NCBI RefSeq assembly: GCF_001640805.2
Contig: NC_066853.1
Location: forward strand, 18,995,242-19,059,241
Direction: 5' to 3'
Source: Lates calcarifer
Taxonomy: Eukaryota > Chordata > Actinopteri > Centropomidae
Length of the DNA: 64,000 nucleotides
Below, one piece after another: positions 37,601-50,487 of the stretch. The notes beneath the pieces were generated by a model. The model saw nothing but the letters and a program-made list of their open reading frames with translations, had not been told where the DNA came from and ran no database searches. The number at the start of each line of letters is the position of its first letter. The stretch's first letter is position 1. The position numbers were made by a program, and so were the translations under genes.

Positions 37601-40600
37601 GTCCATGAGTCTGCTTGCATGAAGGCTCAGGCTGTTGAAAAACATCTTTTTGCTGAGAACGTGCATTTCCTCTATGGTGATGAGCAAGGAGGCTACACCG
37701 GTCCCAATAATAGAGCTGGACAAAGATCAAACAAGTCAACAAGGCTGCATTCGGTGATTATTCAGATTAAAAAAAAAAAAAAAAAATCAAAATACAGCAC
37801 AAGTCTGTCCATTACAAGCTCCAGGAGCCCAAAGTGGCTTCTTCAAATTGTTTATTTTGTCAAACCAATAGTGGAAAACAAGAAGCCATTCAATTTACAA
37901 TAATATAAAACAGAGAATAAAAGTAATTTCAATGTTTTCCAAAACAGAGCCACAGTACGTTTTGCTTTATAAATTACTTAAAATGATTAATCGATTAACA
38001 AACTATTGCCAGATAATTTTTGTTGAGCAATGAATGAATGAATGATGTCATATAACCCATTGTGAATTATACTTCTGCTGCAAAATTGCAAGTGAGCTAA
38101 ATACCTGATGGTGTGGTGGTAAAACTTAAGCAGGTTGGACAGTTTGTAAAGTAGGACAGCACCTGGCTCAGCGACAATGACCTGTTCTATCCGAACCTAG
38201 GGAACAAAACACGACATGACACAATATACATTCAACAGGGCTGATTACGTTTTTTTATTTATTTATTTATTTTTAATTTAAAATAGCTTTTTGAACTAAT
38301 TTCTTTGCTCACTTTCAGTGGCCTGCAGACTCCTTCTGTGATGTGTCCAACCACCTCCTGCATGTTCTCCTCCACACCTGAAGTAAGAAGAACACACACA
38401 CACAGTCAGAGCTATTTGGGATTATGTCAGCTGTTTTGAGAATATCATGTATATAAGCACAGTATTAATAAATGCAGCATTGGGGAGAACTGGGGTAAAT
38501 CTGCCTGTGCAGTCACATGCTTACTTCTGTCTTCAATGTCAACTGGTATGAGAACCAAAGAGGTTAAATTAGGGGAACAAGCACAGGATTAGTCCATCAG
38601 GCTGAACTAAATGTGCTCGAATTAGATGTGTTCACACTCTTGAACTGCTGCCAACATCTCTAACCTCACTGAATGACTGGTTACCCAAACTACCCAGTAA
38701 ACAAAGACTTGTGAGTCAATGTGATATTTGTTTACAAGCCTGGGTTCACTTGTAAAATACATCAAATCAAATTCAAAAAGCTGTATGTGCAGTCACACCA
38801 TGAAGTGGAAATGATGGAGCCATGTATTAGTATTAAGGAAGGATCATACCTTGCAGGGTGACTTGTTTCAACAGAGCTTCTAGATGCTCTTTCTCTGAGG
38901 CAGTAGCTTGGTGCAGCCACGCCAGCATGTCCCCAACATACCTGAAAGAGCGACAAAACAGTCTGTTTTAAACACTACTTCACTGAGGGGGCCAACCCGA
39001 GGGCTAATCTTACCACGCCATGACCACAGCTACATCAAGGCATGGGTCATCATGTTTCACTCCCCTCACACACAAACACACACGCGGCTTTTGGTGTTAC
39101 ATAACGGTGGAAAACAGCAAGGTTAAACTTGAATTATTATGTGCAAGCCTGTGTGTATATGTGTTTGTGAGCCTGTGAGTGAGTGTGAGGACATAGGGAG
39201 GTGAGAAAGAACTTGATGTTCTCAGAACTGCTGATGCCTCCTATAAAGTGGAGGTGATTTTGTGTTCCACACATGGCTGGTATTCTGAGAAAATCTCCCA
39301 TTTGGCTCCTGGGCACAAGAGGAAGAGGAAAGAGCATGTGGTATAACAGGAAACACAAAAAACACTCAGACACTCTTTGACAATATAGACATCTAACAAC
39401 ATTGGGGATCATGATAATTGGATTTCCTGTAATATCTAGACAACAGAAATAAAAAATCCCAATGGTTATAAAACAGTCTGGAAGCTCTGGTTGTGGGCAC
39501 ATGTAAAGAGGAAACAGGTTGAAAGTTTTATCTACACTCAATTAAGCTATACTGAACTCATTATTCAGCAGAGCTTCAAACTTCATGCAGAGATATGAGA
39601 GAAGCACCTATGAGTTTCTCCAGTTCTCAGTATATGGAAAAATAGCTACATTTCCATCAGAAATGAAGTTTCTTCCCTTTTGTTATTTATTTATTTATTT
39701 TTTTTGGCTCTTAAAGGGATCTGAAAAAGGAAGTGTCACATTACAACAGGACTGATTACCTCATAGGATCATGTGAATGCATCTCTATGGGCCGGGGAGT
39801 TCCTCCTGGCCCGCCGCGGGTGAGGGCGTCGATGAAGCCTCGTACCACGGCACACCTGCGTGCAGTCCCAAACTCATCCAGAGTGTACCTGACCAGACAG
39901 AGGAGAAAGCACAACATCACTCAACACCCAAAACCCATGACAAAAGATGGTGGTCACAGTGTTTTCATGCAGAATGTGCGTGTCGGAGGTCAGTCGCTGA
40001 CACACATCAACAATGAATGCAGCTTTTCCAAAAGGAAAGAGTTTGAGGTTGTTTTGATTACTTGGCAGTGTGACAGACTAAACAGAAGTTAGTGCTGAAT
40101 TAAGATTCCACCCAATCAGCCTAAACATCCCCAGCCAGCACATGACCTTGGGCTCTTTCTGGGCACAGAGACAGGTGCATTTCCGAGAACACAGACGGAC
40201 AGAAGGAGGGTTTGCCATGAAAACATATCTTGGGGTAGCGTGTGAAATGTTCCATTGTGTTGTTTTGTTTTAGGGACAAAGTAAAACTCACAGCAAGCTT
40301 CAGGAAATCTGGGAGCCCTTTGCAATTCTTTTGTTCTACATGAGCACAAACTGCCTTCCTGTCATTTACATGGTTACCTGCTTTCTATGCTTTTAAAAAC
40401 ATTTTTTCCCTTCTTTTTATTAATTAGTATTTTTGGTTTCAGTCAGTGCTTGCCTTGCGAGTAATTAACTAGTATGTGTTTTCATATGTACTTCAGGCAT
40501 TTCAGCGCACTTGAAGATTTTCAAGCCCCAGTGGTACATAAGACAGCCATAGGTCATGAGTCTCAGAATGACTAAACCCTTTTAATCACCTAGAAAAAAC

Positions 40601-43600
40601 ACCTTGAAATGCCCAGATTTCAGTGAAGATTCAAAACAAAATGGACAAGGTAAATCAAGGACACAGTTGGTCACAACATCCTCTGCATCAAGTTAATTTT
40701 CTGTTATTGTTGTTATTGTTTGTAGCTTGTGTTCCACTGGCAAGTCACAAGCTTGGGGGTGGCATTAAGAAAGAGGAGAACAAGGAGACCACACACCTCC
40801 AAGCTGCAAACAATGCAAGCTTGAAAGAATTATACAAACAATATGCAAATAAATTAATAAGTAAATAAATACATTTTCTGTTAAGAGTTAGGAAGGGCAT
40901 ACAACATGTTTGTTAGACCTTAAGGATAAACACAGTAAATTTTTGGGAAAACAATGAACATCAATAAAAAAATGTTTGTTTACAATAAAAAAAATAATCT
41001 CATACAATGTCTCAAATATATCAAGTAATGATTTAATGTGGTCATAATGATTAATTTCAGAGTGTTTTATAAACCTCCGCAGGAATGTATTTTTATTAAT
41101 TCATGCTAAATATACGCTTAAAATTCACTGTACTTCTTGTACAGTATTTTCCAGAAATGTGTGGTTGCAGTTTGTTACAATGTTTGTGTATTTTAACTGT
41201 TGTTTTTTTTATAGATCTGTAATTTTTACTGCTGGCTGGATGGTGGTGATGTTTCCTGTTGTTTTCTAATCAAGAACCACTTTATTTCTCTTTGTTTGAG
41301 ACAAGGATCTCCTCAGACATAAGCTCTCACAATTCACTTGTCTACTGAAGACAGCAGCGGTGTGAAATAAAAGGTTTTATAACTGTGCCTGTGGCCATTT
41401 CATTTATTTTTTATGTTTCTAGGGCCTGTCTCTCTGCTTTTAATATTTACTTTGAACAAATCTCACCCCCATTTATTCTTTGATTTTGGACATTTTATAA
41501 CACCTATCACTATACAAGTTGACTTCTACTTGCTGTTAGTGCTCTTAGAGAACATGTAAACACTGACTGGCATTGGGGGAAGATAAATGAGGGGATAGAC
41601 CATACAGTATTCAATTTGTGTGTTTGTGAGTGTGTGTTTATATGTTACTTGTAAAGGACAGGTCGGTCCTGTAAGGCCTCCATGGCTTGGGTTAGCACAG
41701 GGCTGATATCACATGTCTCCTGGGTCAGTCCTCTGCACTCATCTATGAAGGAAGAAAGAAAACAAGACAAAAAATATCCCACTAGTCAAATAGTTGCTGT
41801 CTTTGTAATAAGTATGCTTGTGTTATGCTCTATTCATTGTTGCTAAATGTTTTTGACCATGGCAACCCTGTTGGCAAGAAGTAAATCAAAGTACCAAAAA
41901 CATTTTCAATCATATTTTCCCATGAGCTTTTTACTAAATAGTCAGTCAGTTTGCTTATGCCTCAGACAATACAAACAATGAGCAGGCTGTGTCCAATCTT
42001 CCAGACTGTGGAGAAAATGGCTCAACTCCCTCCACTCTTGTTGGACAGTGGAAATACGACTACAAGCCTTCCTAAAACACTGTGCAGTAATATTTTTGTG
42101 AAAATGTATTCCCCTATAAACAAATGAAAATGCATATAAAAATAAATAAACCTCTAGCATGTGCAGAGAAAAGGCAAAATAACATAATAACTTGCAGCTC
42201 TTGCATTTTACTAATACCAAATTTTCACTTGTTGAATTGAGTTGTTTGGCAAATCTAAACCACAGCAAAGTAAGAGTCTGTGGTGCAACTCAGAATTTAG
42301 TAGATGCTCTGTATTTTGCTTTTGTATAATTACACAAATTAGGTTTCTGTGATTTAAACTGTAAATTTCCATTTTCATTTTCAGTAACAAAACATTGACA
42401 AACAATTTGGTTCCAAGGACTCTTTTGACAAAACTCAGTCAGAGGTTATGAGTTGCATTTGTTCTCAAATTACTTATATACACGCTACTGCTGGATATCC
42501 ACGGCCACTTGAAAGAGCACAGTTTTGTATTTTGTTATATCCACACAACACACACACACAATTAAAACAAGTGATTCAACAGTAGAGACCCTTGGGGACA
42601 AATGGAAGTAAACTTGACAAAATACATGGGCTTAATTGTCTGTCTTTGACAGAGCAACACTCAAGTTCAGTATGGAAGCCTCGTGCAAAGAGGGTCATAG
42701 TAAGTCAGTTTTATCCCTCACTGTGCTCGTGGTATTAACTCTGTGTACTGTACTCACTCTGAGCCCAGCGGTAGAGCTGCTCATATGATGTCTCCTGTAA
42801 CACAGCCATCTGCTCCATGATCTCCAACCTGGAACAAGCACACAAACCAAGACCACATATTACATACTCATGACCTGCAGCATAGTGTCAGATCCCTGAT
42901 AGTGACATAAAAACCAGACCTGGATGTTTTATTCCTACTTGACTGTTCCACCTTTCTGGTTCAAAATAAGTGCCATGAATTTGACAAGGATAATAAAATC
43001 ACCATAAAACACACTCTGTTTCAATCTGTCAAAAGAACTGGAGCACAGAGTAACACCATGTTGTCAGATATACACCTTACCCTGCAGTTTGCTGGTTGGT
43101 TCGCAAAAGGATTTTCACGTCCTCATGGATGTGTTTCACTCGGCTGAGAGCTTTAAAGAAATCCTGGGAAATTGAACAACACATAAATGAATAAATTAGG
43201 GTTTCATCATTTAAGCAGATTTATAGAAGCAGATTTATAGAAGTCATTGTACATTTTTGGCCAAATTAAAAAAAAAAAAAATTCTCGAGTGAGGACAACA
43301 TTGGTCACTGATCAGGCAATATTAACAGCTATAATCTTGATTTAAAGCTGACAGATGTGTGTAAAATTTGACATGCAAACTTATATATGTGCATAACAAT
43401 AACCATGCAAAAAGGTAATCATTAGCATGTTTAATAGCTGGTATTCAGTACAAAGTTATGCGGAGGATGGTCAGAAAAGGAAAAGATCACCTCAAATCAC
43501 TTCAAAATTTTAGCTAATGGACTTCTGTATCTTTTATAATATCTTTATAAAGACAGCTATAGCAAGACGCATATCTTTACCTGATACTGCATCCCCCATC

Positions 43601-46600
43601 CTGTGGGCATGGAAGGGAGGATTCTTTACACGATTTTGTTCATTAGCATACGTTATATGGAAATTACCTCAGTAATGGGTGCATCCCGAGCCCCTCGCAG
43701 CGTGGCCATCTCCTCATGAGTTAGCTGGAACTTGGCAAGGAAAGCCTGAGCAACCTGAGCTCTCACCTCCAGGCGGTGACTGAGGAGAACGAGACAAATG
43801 GTGTAATTTCCTTCACTTGACATTGTCGCCCTTTCATTTTTTTAAAATAAAGAATTCTTTTTTTCTTTTTCATTCTTCGTCATTTAGTTTTTTTTTTTTT
43901 TATCAGTTCAGTTGTCATCATGATTTGTTTTATCTGCTCCTTAAGGCCCTTGTGGACTTTTATCTCACAAAAATGTGTGAATTCTTCCTTCTGCCTTTGA
44001 TCATTGAGTTTTATTGCTGTATTTCGTCATCTCCTTGTGTTTTCTCACTGTGCAAATAAAAAAGAACTGTCAGTGTGGAAAACTAGAACAATATTATATG
44101 CTCTCATTTAACTTTAAAAATGATGCAGGATGTCAACAAGCTGTAATGTTCAAAGTCCTACAGCAGATGGCAGTCGCACTCCTCTCTCTCTCCCTCTCCC
44201 CCACACACACACATACACAAACACAAAAACCTTTGCTCACAGTCAACTGAGAGTGAGACAACAGGGTGGGACACAGTAAAGATATCATGTGGAGCAGTCA
44301 GAAAAGAAAACAAGAGAAACAAAAAAAAGGCGGATATTGGCCAGGTTTTGTCACTATCAATAACAGCAGAGTGATCACTATCAGTGCCACTATAAATGTC
44401 TCAACACAATAGTGACCATGGCAACCGCCCCAGTCAAACAGGGAACTCTGTCATGGGATAGCAGAACAACAGCAAGTCCTCCCTCTGTCCCCATCTTTCC
44501 ATCCAAACCACCTCGTCTGTATTCTCTCCCTAGATGTGAAGGCAAGGCAGAGTCAGTAAATCACCAGGCTGTTTTGGTGGTGGAGAAGAACGCAACATTA
44601 TCTGACCATTGTCTCTCGCACGGCTATTACCAGTGCTCAGTCGGCTGAAAGTAAAGGGTTGTAAATCTGTTACAGGATCCTGTGATTTAGTATTTCGTCG
44701 CACAAGTCACCGAGCCACACACACAGGTCCTTGAGGCGTCTTCGCCCTTTACACGTTTTGTAAAGTGAGATTTTGTTGCAGCACAGAGAGGACAGCTTGG
44801 CCTTGACTTTCACGCACAAATAGGCCTTGGGAGGCATACTTTAAAAATGTACTTAATTACAGCAACCTGGCATCATCATCAAAACTCAAAGAAGTGACAA
44901 TAATGACAACACATTTGTCATTCTATAGAGACAGAGCAGCCTCACCTTTACCTAAAAAAAACTGACTTTTGAGGTTCATGCTTTCACTGTGACACTGTCA
45001 AAATAAATCTTTTAGCAGATTATTTAGTTAATGTGACAGAAAACAGTTGGGTTTTTTGTATTAGAAGTAGTTGTCACTGCCAAACCCGAACATTTGTGTA
45101 CAGAAACACACTGAACTTTAAAAACAGAGAAGAGAAAACTAAGTGAGAATTGATTGGAAAACACATCATGCTAATGAGAGCTAACAAATTAAAACAAGAG
45201 GCGCTTGGGCTACCTGATATTCAAACACAATTACATGTTGTTAAAAAAAAAAACAGGCTATGCTAGTGCGATCATTAATTAAACTAAGCAATGCATTAAT
45301 TAGAGAAACTCTTTCCATTTGAACATGCATGTATTCATACGTAACATGAGAAATATTAATATGAAGTCTGTAAACCCTTGTTGAGGGATGAACTACAGTA
45401 AGAAAGGAGATTTTAATATGCAAATATATGCAGCAAGCTTTTACAAAAATCTAATTGGATCTGTTCTATAGAGAGAAACTGTGGAATCATTAAAGGTTGT
45501 TGAGTTACTATCTTCACAAGAGGAAGAAAGAGACAGAAACACACACATGCACAATAGTGAATCGGAGGGGGGGTCATAGCATTTTGATGGGACATAAAAT
45601 TGATTGGCCACTCAATGGTCCTAATAGTCTTAAAGGCTTCATTAACCTTATCTCATCAGTCAAATTTAACATTCCATATCTTGGAATTTCATTCATGAAG
45701 CGTTTAAGTTACAGACTGCCTGTCAACGAGCTGGTGGCTTCAAATTAGGCTGTAGTCACTCTGTTTGTGAGACAAGTTGACTATAATGATCCACTAATGA
45801 TGAGTTCATGACTTTATAAGAGGAGCTTCAAACTCAGAATCATAAAGTTAAACCTCCTGATCAGCAATTATATCATTATATATTATTATATAACTTCCTA
45901 TGTCAAAAAATATGACCTCCTGAGTTTCATTTCGAGGTGGCAATTGTTCCCAATCTCTTACTTATTAAGGTTTCTAGCAGTGAACTTGTTGAACTTAGTC
46001 ACATAAGCCCCCAATTTTTCATGTCCAGGCCAAGAGTGACAGACCTGTTCCTCCAGGATATAAATCACAACAAAGAGACAGGCTGTACACGCCTGTACAA
46101 AAAGAAGACAGGGGAATTGTTGGAGCTGTAGCAGCAGAGCAAAGGAGAGCAAAGGAAAGCAAGGGAACGATGGAGCGGCAGGATTGTTGTCTACAGTGCT
46201 GTCAGGACATGACACATTCTTCTGCAGACTGCAATTACCAAATACCAGAGAGAGGCAACATATTTGAGTGAGTGTGGCAACGTCACACTGTAAAGTCAAG
46301 CATGTAGAGACTCTGGGCTAGTGGTTCAAAGGAAAATGAACACAGTGATGTAAGCCTGTCTTGAAGGACCCCAAACAAGCCCAAGGTTAAATTAGATCTA
46401 GGTTACGTAATGTTACATGATGGGATGAAGACATGTTACAGTGTCAACAGTTTGCCTCTCTGTCTGTGCAAGTGCTCGGATTTCCCAAAGAAGCCCACTG
46501 ATTTTGTCTATTCAAGCACAGAAGTCGTTTTTAAGCAATATAACACAGCACAATCTCATAAACAGCTTCGTCAAAGCGAAACAGTGAAATTTCCGGTACC

Positions 46601-49600
46601 TACTTAATTACCTCACAGAGCCGAGCTAACAGTGCAGGACCAAGTTTAGAAAAACTGAGAGCTTGATCAGCGAGTAACATCAACCAAGCTCGCTATTTAT
46701 TATACAGTGTAAAACAGCAATATACTTTGACATCTGACTTCCATGAAAAGATTTACAGCACATCTTTCATCTTTTATTTTGAAAGCTGGATGATAATCAT
46801 ACAGAATGAATAAAGAGATCAACAGCTCTTTGTAATGAGTGAGTGTCCAACCCTCACCTAAGTTGTAAACCATGTGGGTCGATTATCCATTAAAATCTAT
46901 TAAGGGCCATTTCAAAGGCTTGCGTGGAAATTTAGCATTCACAAAGCTGTTAGTTAGCCACGCGCCAGTGATCACAGAGTGCAGTCGCAGCCAGTCTCAT
47001 CAGACAACACAACAGCATACTCACCGCCATACCCTCATTAACAGCCAGCTGAGCATTAATAAGGCTCAAGTGTAATTTTACACAGGTTGTCATTTGCACT
47101 CTGATGTCCCTGATCGTTCTCTCAAGGGTTTCAGAGCTCATTTTGCTAATGACCTACACAGAAGTCATATTGAGAACATTTGTTTTATTTTCAGGGAAAA
47201 CAGTACAAATGAAACACAGCTTCATGTCTGATTATTAATCATACACTGGTGGAGCTACTGTGGGAAATGAGTGGCTGCCACAAGTCCAATGCAGGTAAAT
47301 CTTAGTTGTGGTTTCTAAATTTATCTACATTGCACTTTGGCAAGCAGCCAAGTAGGGTCTACAGTACATAGCTGCCTGGACTGCTCAGTAATATCTGAAA
47401 CTAAACAGTACTACTCCTTCAAATCCAGCTGCTCACCAGGTCAAAGTCCACAGAGACATCCGTTTGTGAGATGTCTCAACTTGTTTAGCATGATAGCATG
47501 TCACGCTAATACAAAGATCACATAGTGCAGGACAGGTGAGTAGTGTTACGTTTCATTATGGAACAACACACAACACCTATTTAGTGCTCTTGCTGACAGC
47601 GTGTTTGAACAGTGTCAGCCCAAAACAAAAGAGCAGCACGTCTGAAAGCCGGCAGACAAATACAAGGCGTCTACTCTCATTGGCTCGCCCCTTCCACCTT
47701 TGCTTCTGCACACTGTAAGCAATCCGCTGCTCCTTTCCGTTTCATTAAAGCTGACAAATGACACAGTGCCACCGGCAGATAACATAGCAAACAGTTCAGG
47801 ACAGGTCTACTCTGCCGGGTAAATACACATCAGGAGGATCTGCAGAGCTTTGAAAATGGCTCTACTCTCTCAGAAGAGCTGCCCTATAAGAACAACATGG
47901 TAGATTATGCTGCAAATCTTTGCCTGGCTATAATAAGTGTCAACTGGAGAAAAGTAAAAAAAAAGACAGTGGCTTGGGACTGCAGAGGATTGTGTGACCT
48001 GAAATAGATCTGACCGAGATGACTGGAATGGTGTGGTGCAGCAGGCTGACTGGTAGGTGGCTGAAGGAGGACAGCTTGAGTGCACACTTCCCCTGGCAGC
48101 TCTTCTGAGACAAAATTGCTAAAGACAAGGTCAAAGCCCAGTGTGCAGACACAATCCCATCTGGCTGTGGGGTCATTGTGGTTCCGCGAATGAAAATGTC
48201 ACACAGACGGACAGCAGGTCCCAATGGGACCACTATGCAAAGAAAAAGACAAGGCAGGGGGGCCACTCAGAAGGGCATTCGTGTAAAACCTCTGACCACT
48301 TACCTTCAACAAGAACTCCTGCACAAAGCGATACGACTGTTATTAATTCATTGCCTGCACATGTTCACCAGTGGATTTATCCCCACTGGTGTCTTTCGCT
48401 GCTCTCAGCTTCAAATCTCTTCAATCTCACTGCCTCTCCTCCTATGTCACCTTTTTGTCAAGGAGGTCCTGAAACTGTGCCAGCAGAGCATGGAATTGCT
48501 GCGGTACATCACAGCTGTCAGCAGTGTCTTTTGCCAGAAATCTACATTATCTTTGCCTGTGCCCCCGCCTCCGTGTCAACTCACAAGGTCACTGAGCACT
48601 GAGGTCACAGCCGCCACAAATGCTAATGAGCCCCACCCCAACCCCCAGCTATCAGTGAACAGGAGCGGGTGTTTCATTTTCACATCCATGTCAACACTCA
48701 ATCAGACAAATTCATAGATTAATGATACCTAGATTAATTTTAGTGGCATGATTTCAACCAAAAAAAAATCCATTAGTATTCCAGGAGTTGTGGTGGGGAG
48801 GGTGAGTACCCAAGATACACTGTCTGACTCCATTCATGATTTTATGTCACGATGAGCTGTATATATTGGATCTGCATATCTGATGGCTTTTAATGTGTGT
48901 TGTCAGCAAATCTCAATGCACACACTCATACATAAGAACACACTAATGGGCTGCTCTCCAGTTGTAATAGTCTGGCCTCAATAAGATTGGGGAGTAGAGT
49001 AGGTGTAAACAGGAATCCGCTTTGATGTGTATCTCACCGCCAAACATCATAAGACATGACGAATAAAACAAATAAAGCTCCATTAAAGATGATTGCTGCC
49101 CCCCTTATGCAAATAGACAACTGCAAGAGAAATATTCATCAACCACATGAATCATTCATCCCTCCTCATCAAAAATAAAGATGTGCTTACCAGCTTCTCC
49201 TACCCTGCACCAAATCTCTCCAACTTCTAACACTAAAGAGGAGCAGTGTTTCACAGGCTAGAAATGCAATCTTCAACTTGTTAGTTGAAAAGTAACTTGC
49301 TTGCTTATGTCTTTATTTGTGCAAATATTTTAAATTATCAGTATATAATTTACATTTTAATGGCTTGACAAACAAGGAAGTGCTAGCATATTCAGCCAGG
49401 CCTCCCTTTCCAAACAACGTGCGTAATACAAGCTTATCACTTGCAAAGTGGACCATGCTGTTCCTGCCCTATGTGTTTTGATTGAAGTGCTATTTGTCTG
49501 GGAACTTGCCTGCACAGAAAATAGTGTAATTTCTCCTTGGAAATGAGACACCAGGGCCAGAGTGAAATGATGGTATCTAGCTGTGAACTGATGAAGATGA

Positions 49601-50446
49601 CTATCAGCGACATATGTGACAGGTTTCCAAAAATAACTGTAACTCCCGAACAGATAAGGATAGAAATGGCAGTATGAGATTTTCTTTTTGAAATTTCTGT
49701 GGATAATTTTGAAAAAAGTTTCCATACTATCTCCATGATCTCAGTGGCATTCTGAAATGCCAGTTTAAAAGTTCATATGGTCTTATTTTTGGTGACAGTT
49801 AAGTTACAGTCAAGTTTAGAAACAACTTGTGCTTGTAACAGCAGATTACGGCTGTGCTTCCAGACCGATGGTTGCAACAACACGAGACTAAACAATAGTC
49901 AGTATGATACTTGTCTGATGTAATGGACCAACAATAATCACTACCATACATAAAAGGTTTAGTTTTTGTTGAGGTTTTTTTGAGAGCTCACTAAATTCTA
50001 CAGTGCAATTTCAGGCCACATAATATGAATGTGTTGGGCTCTTTGTCGACCATATTTATGAAGCAAAACATCAGAGCAACCTTACACTATAATGCAGTTG
50101 AATAGAAAACTATTAAACTACAACCTTAAGTTAGAGTAGACCTGACGGAACACCTCTCTGATACATTTAAGAACAATTTCACAACGAATATACTAAGTTC
50201 TCCAAAGGTAGTAATGACTTCTGGATTATATTACACTGGACAGTAAGTATGGAAACTAATAACTGTAACATATATTGATTTTAGAAATGTCAATGAAGTT
50301 TCAGGCACTTAGCAGGATTCCTAGACATGCAAGGACAAAGGCACATACAGTACATACATGTACTGTATGTGTCAAGTTACAAGGTTAACATGCACGCACA
50401 TGCACACACAGACGCACCGATGCACGCACACGCACACGCACACGCG

Positions 50447-50487
<41 letters not shown>

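Noticed and set aside
37526..37903. 125-codon frame on the + strand
   Set aside because: It is antisense to cog6 exon 13 and then runs through a poly-A tract.
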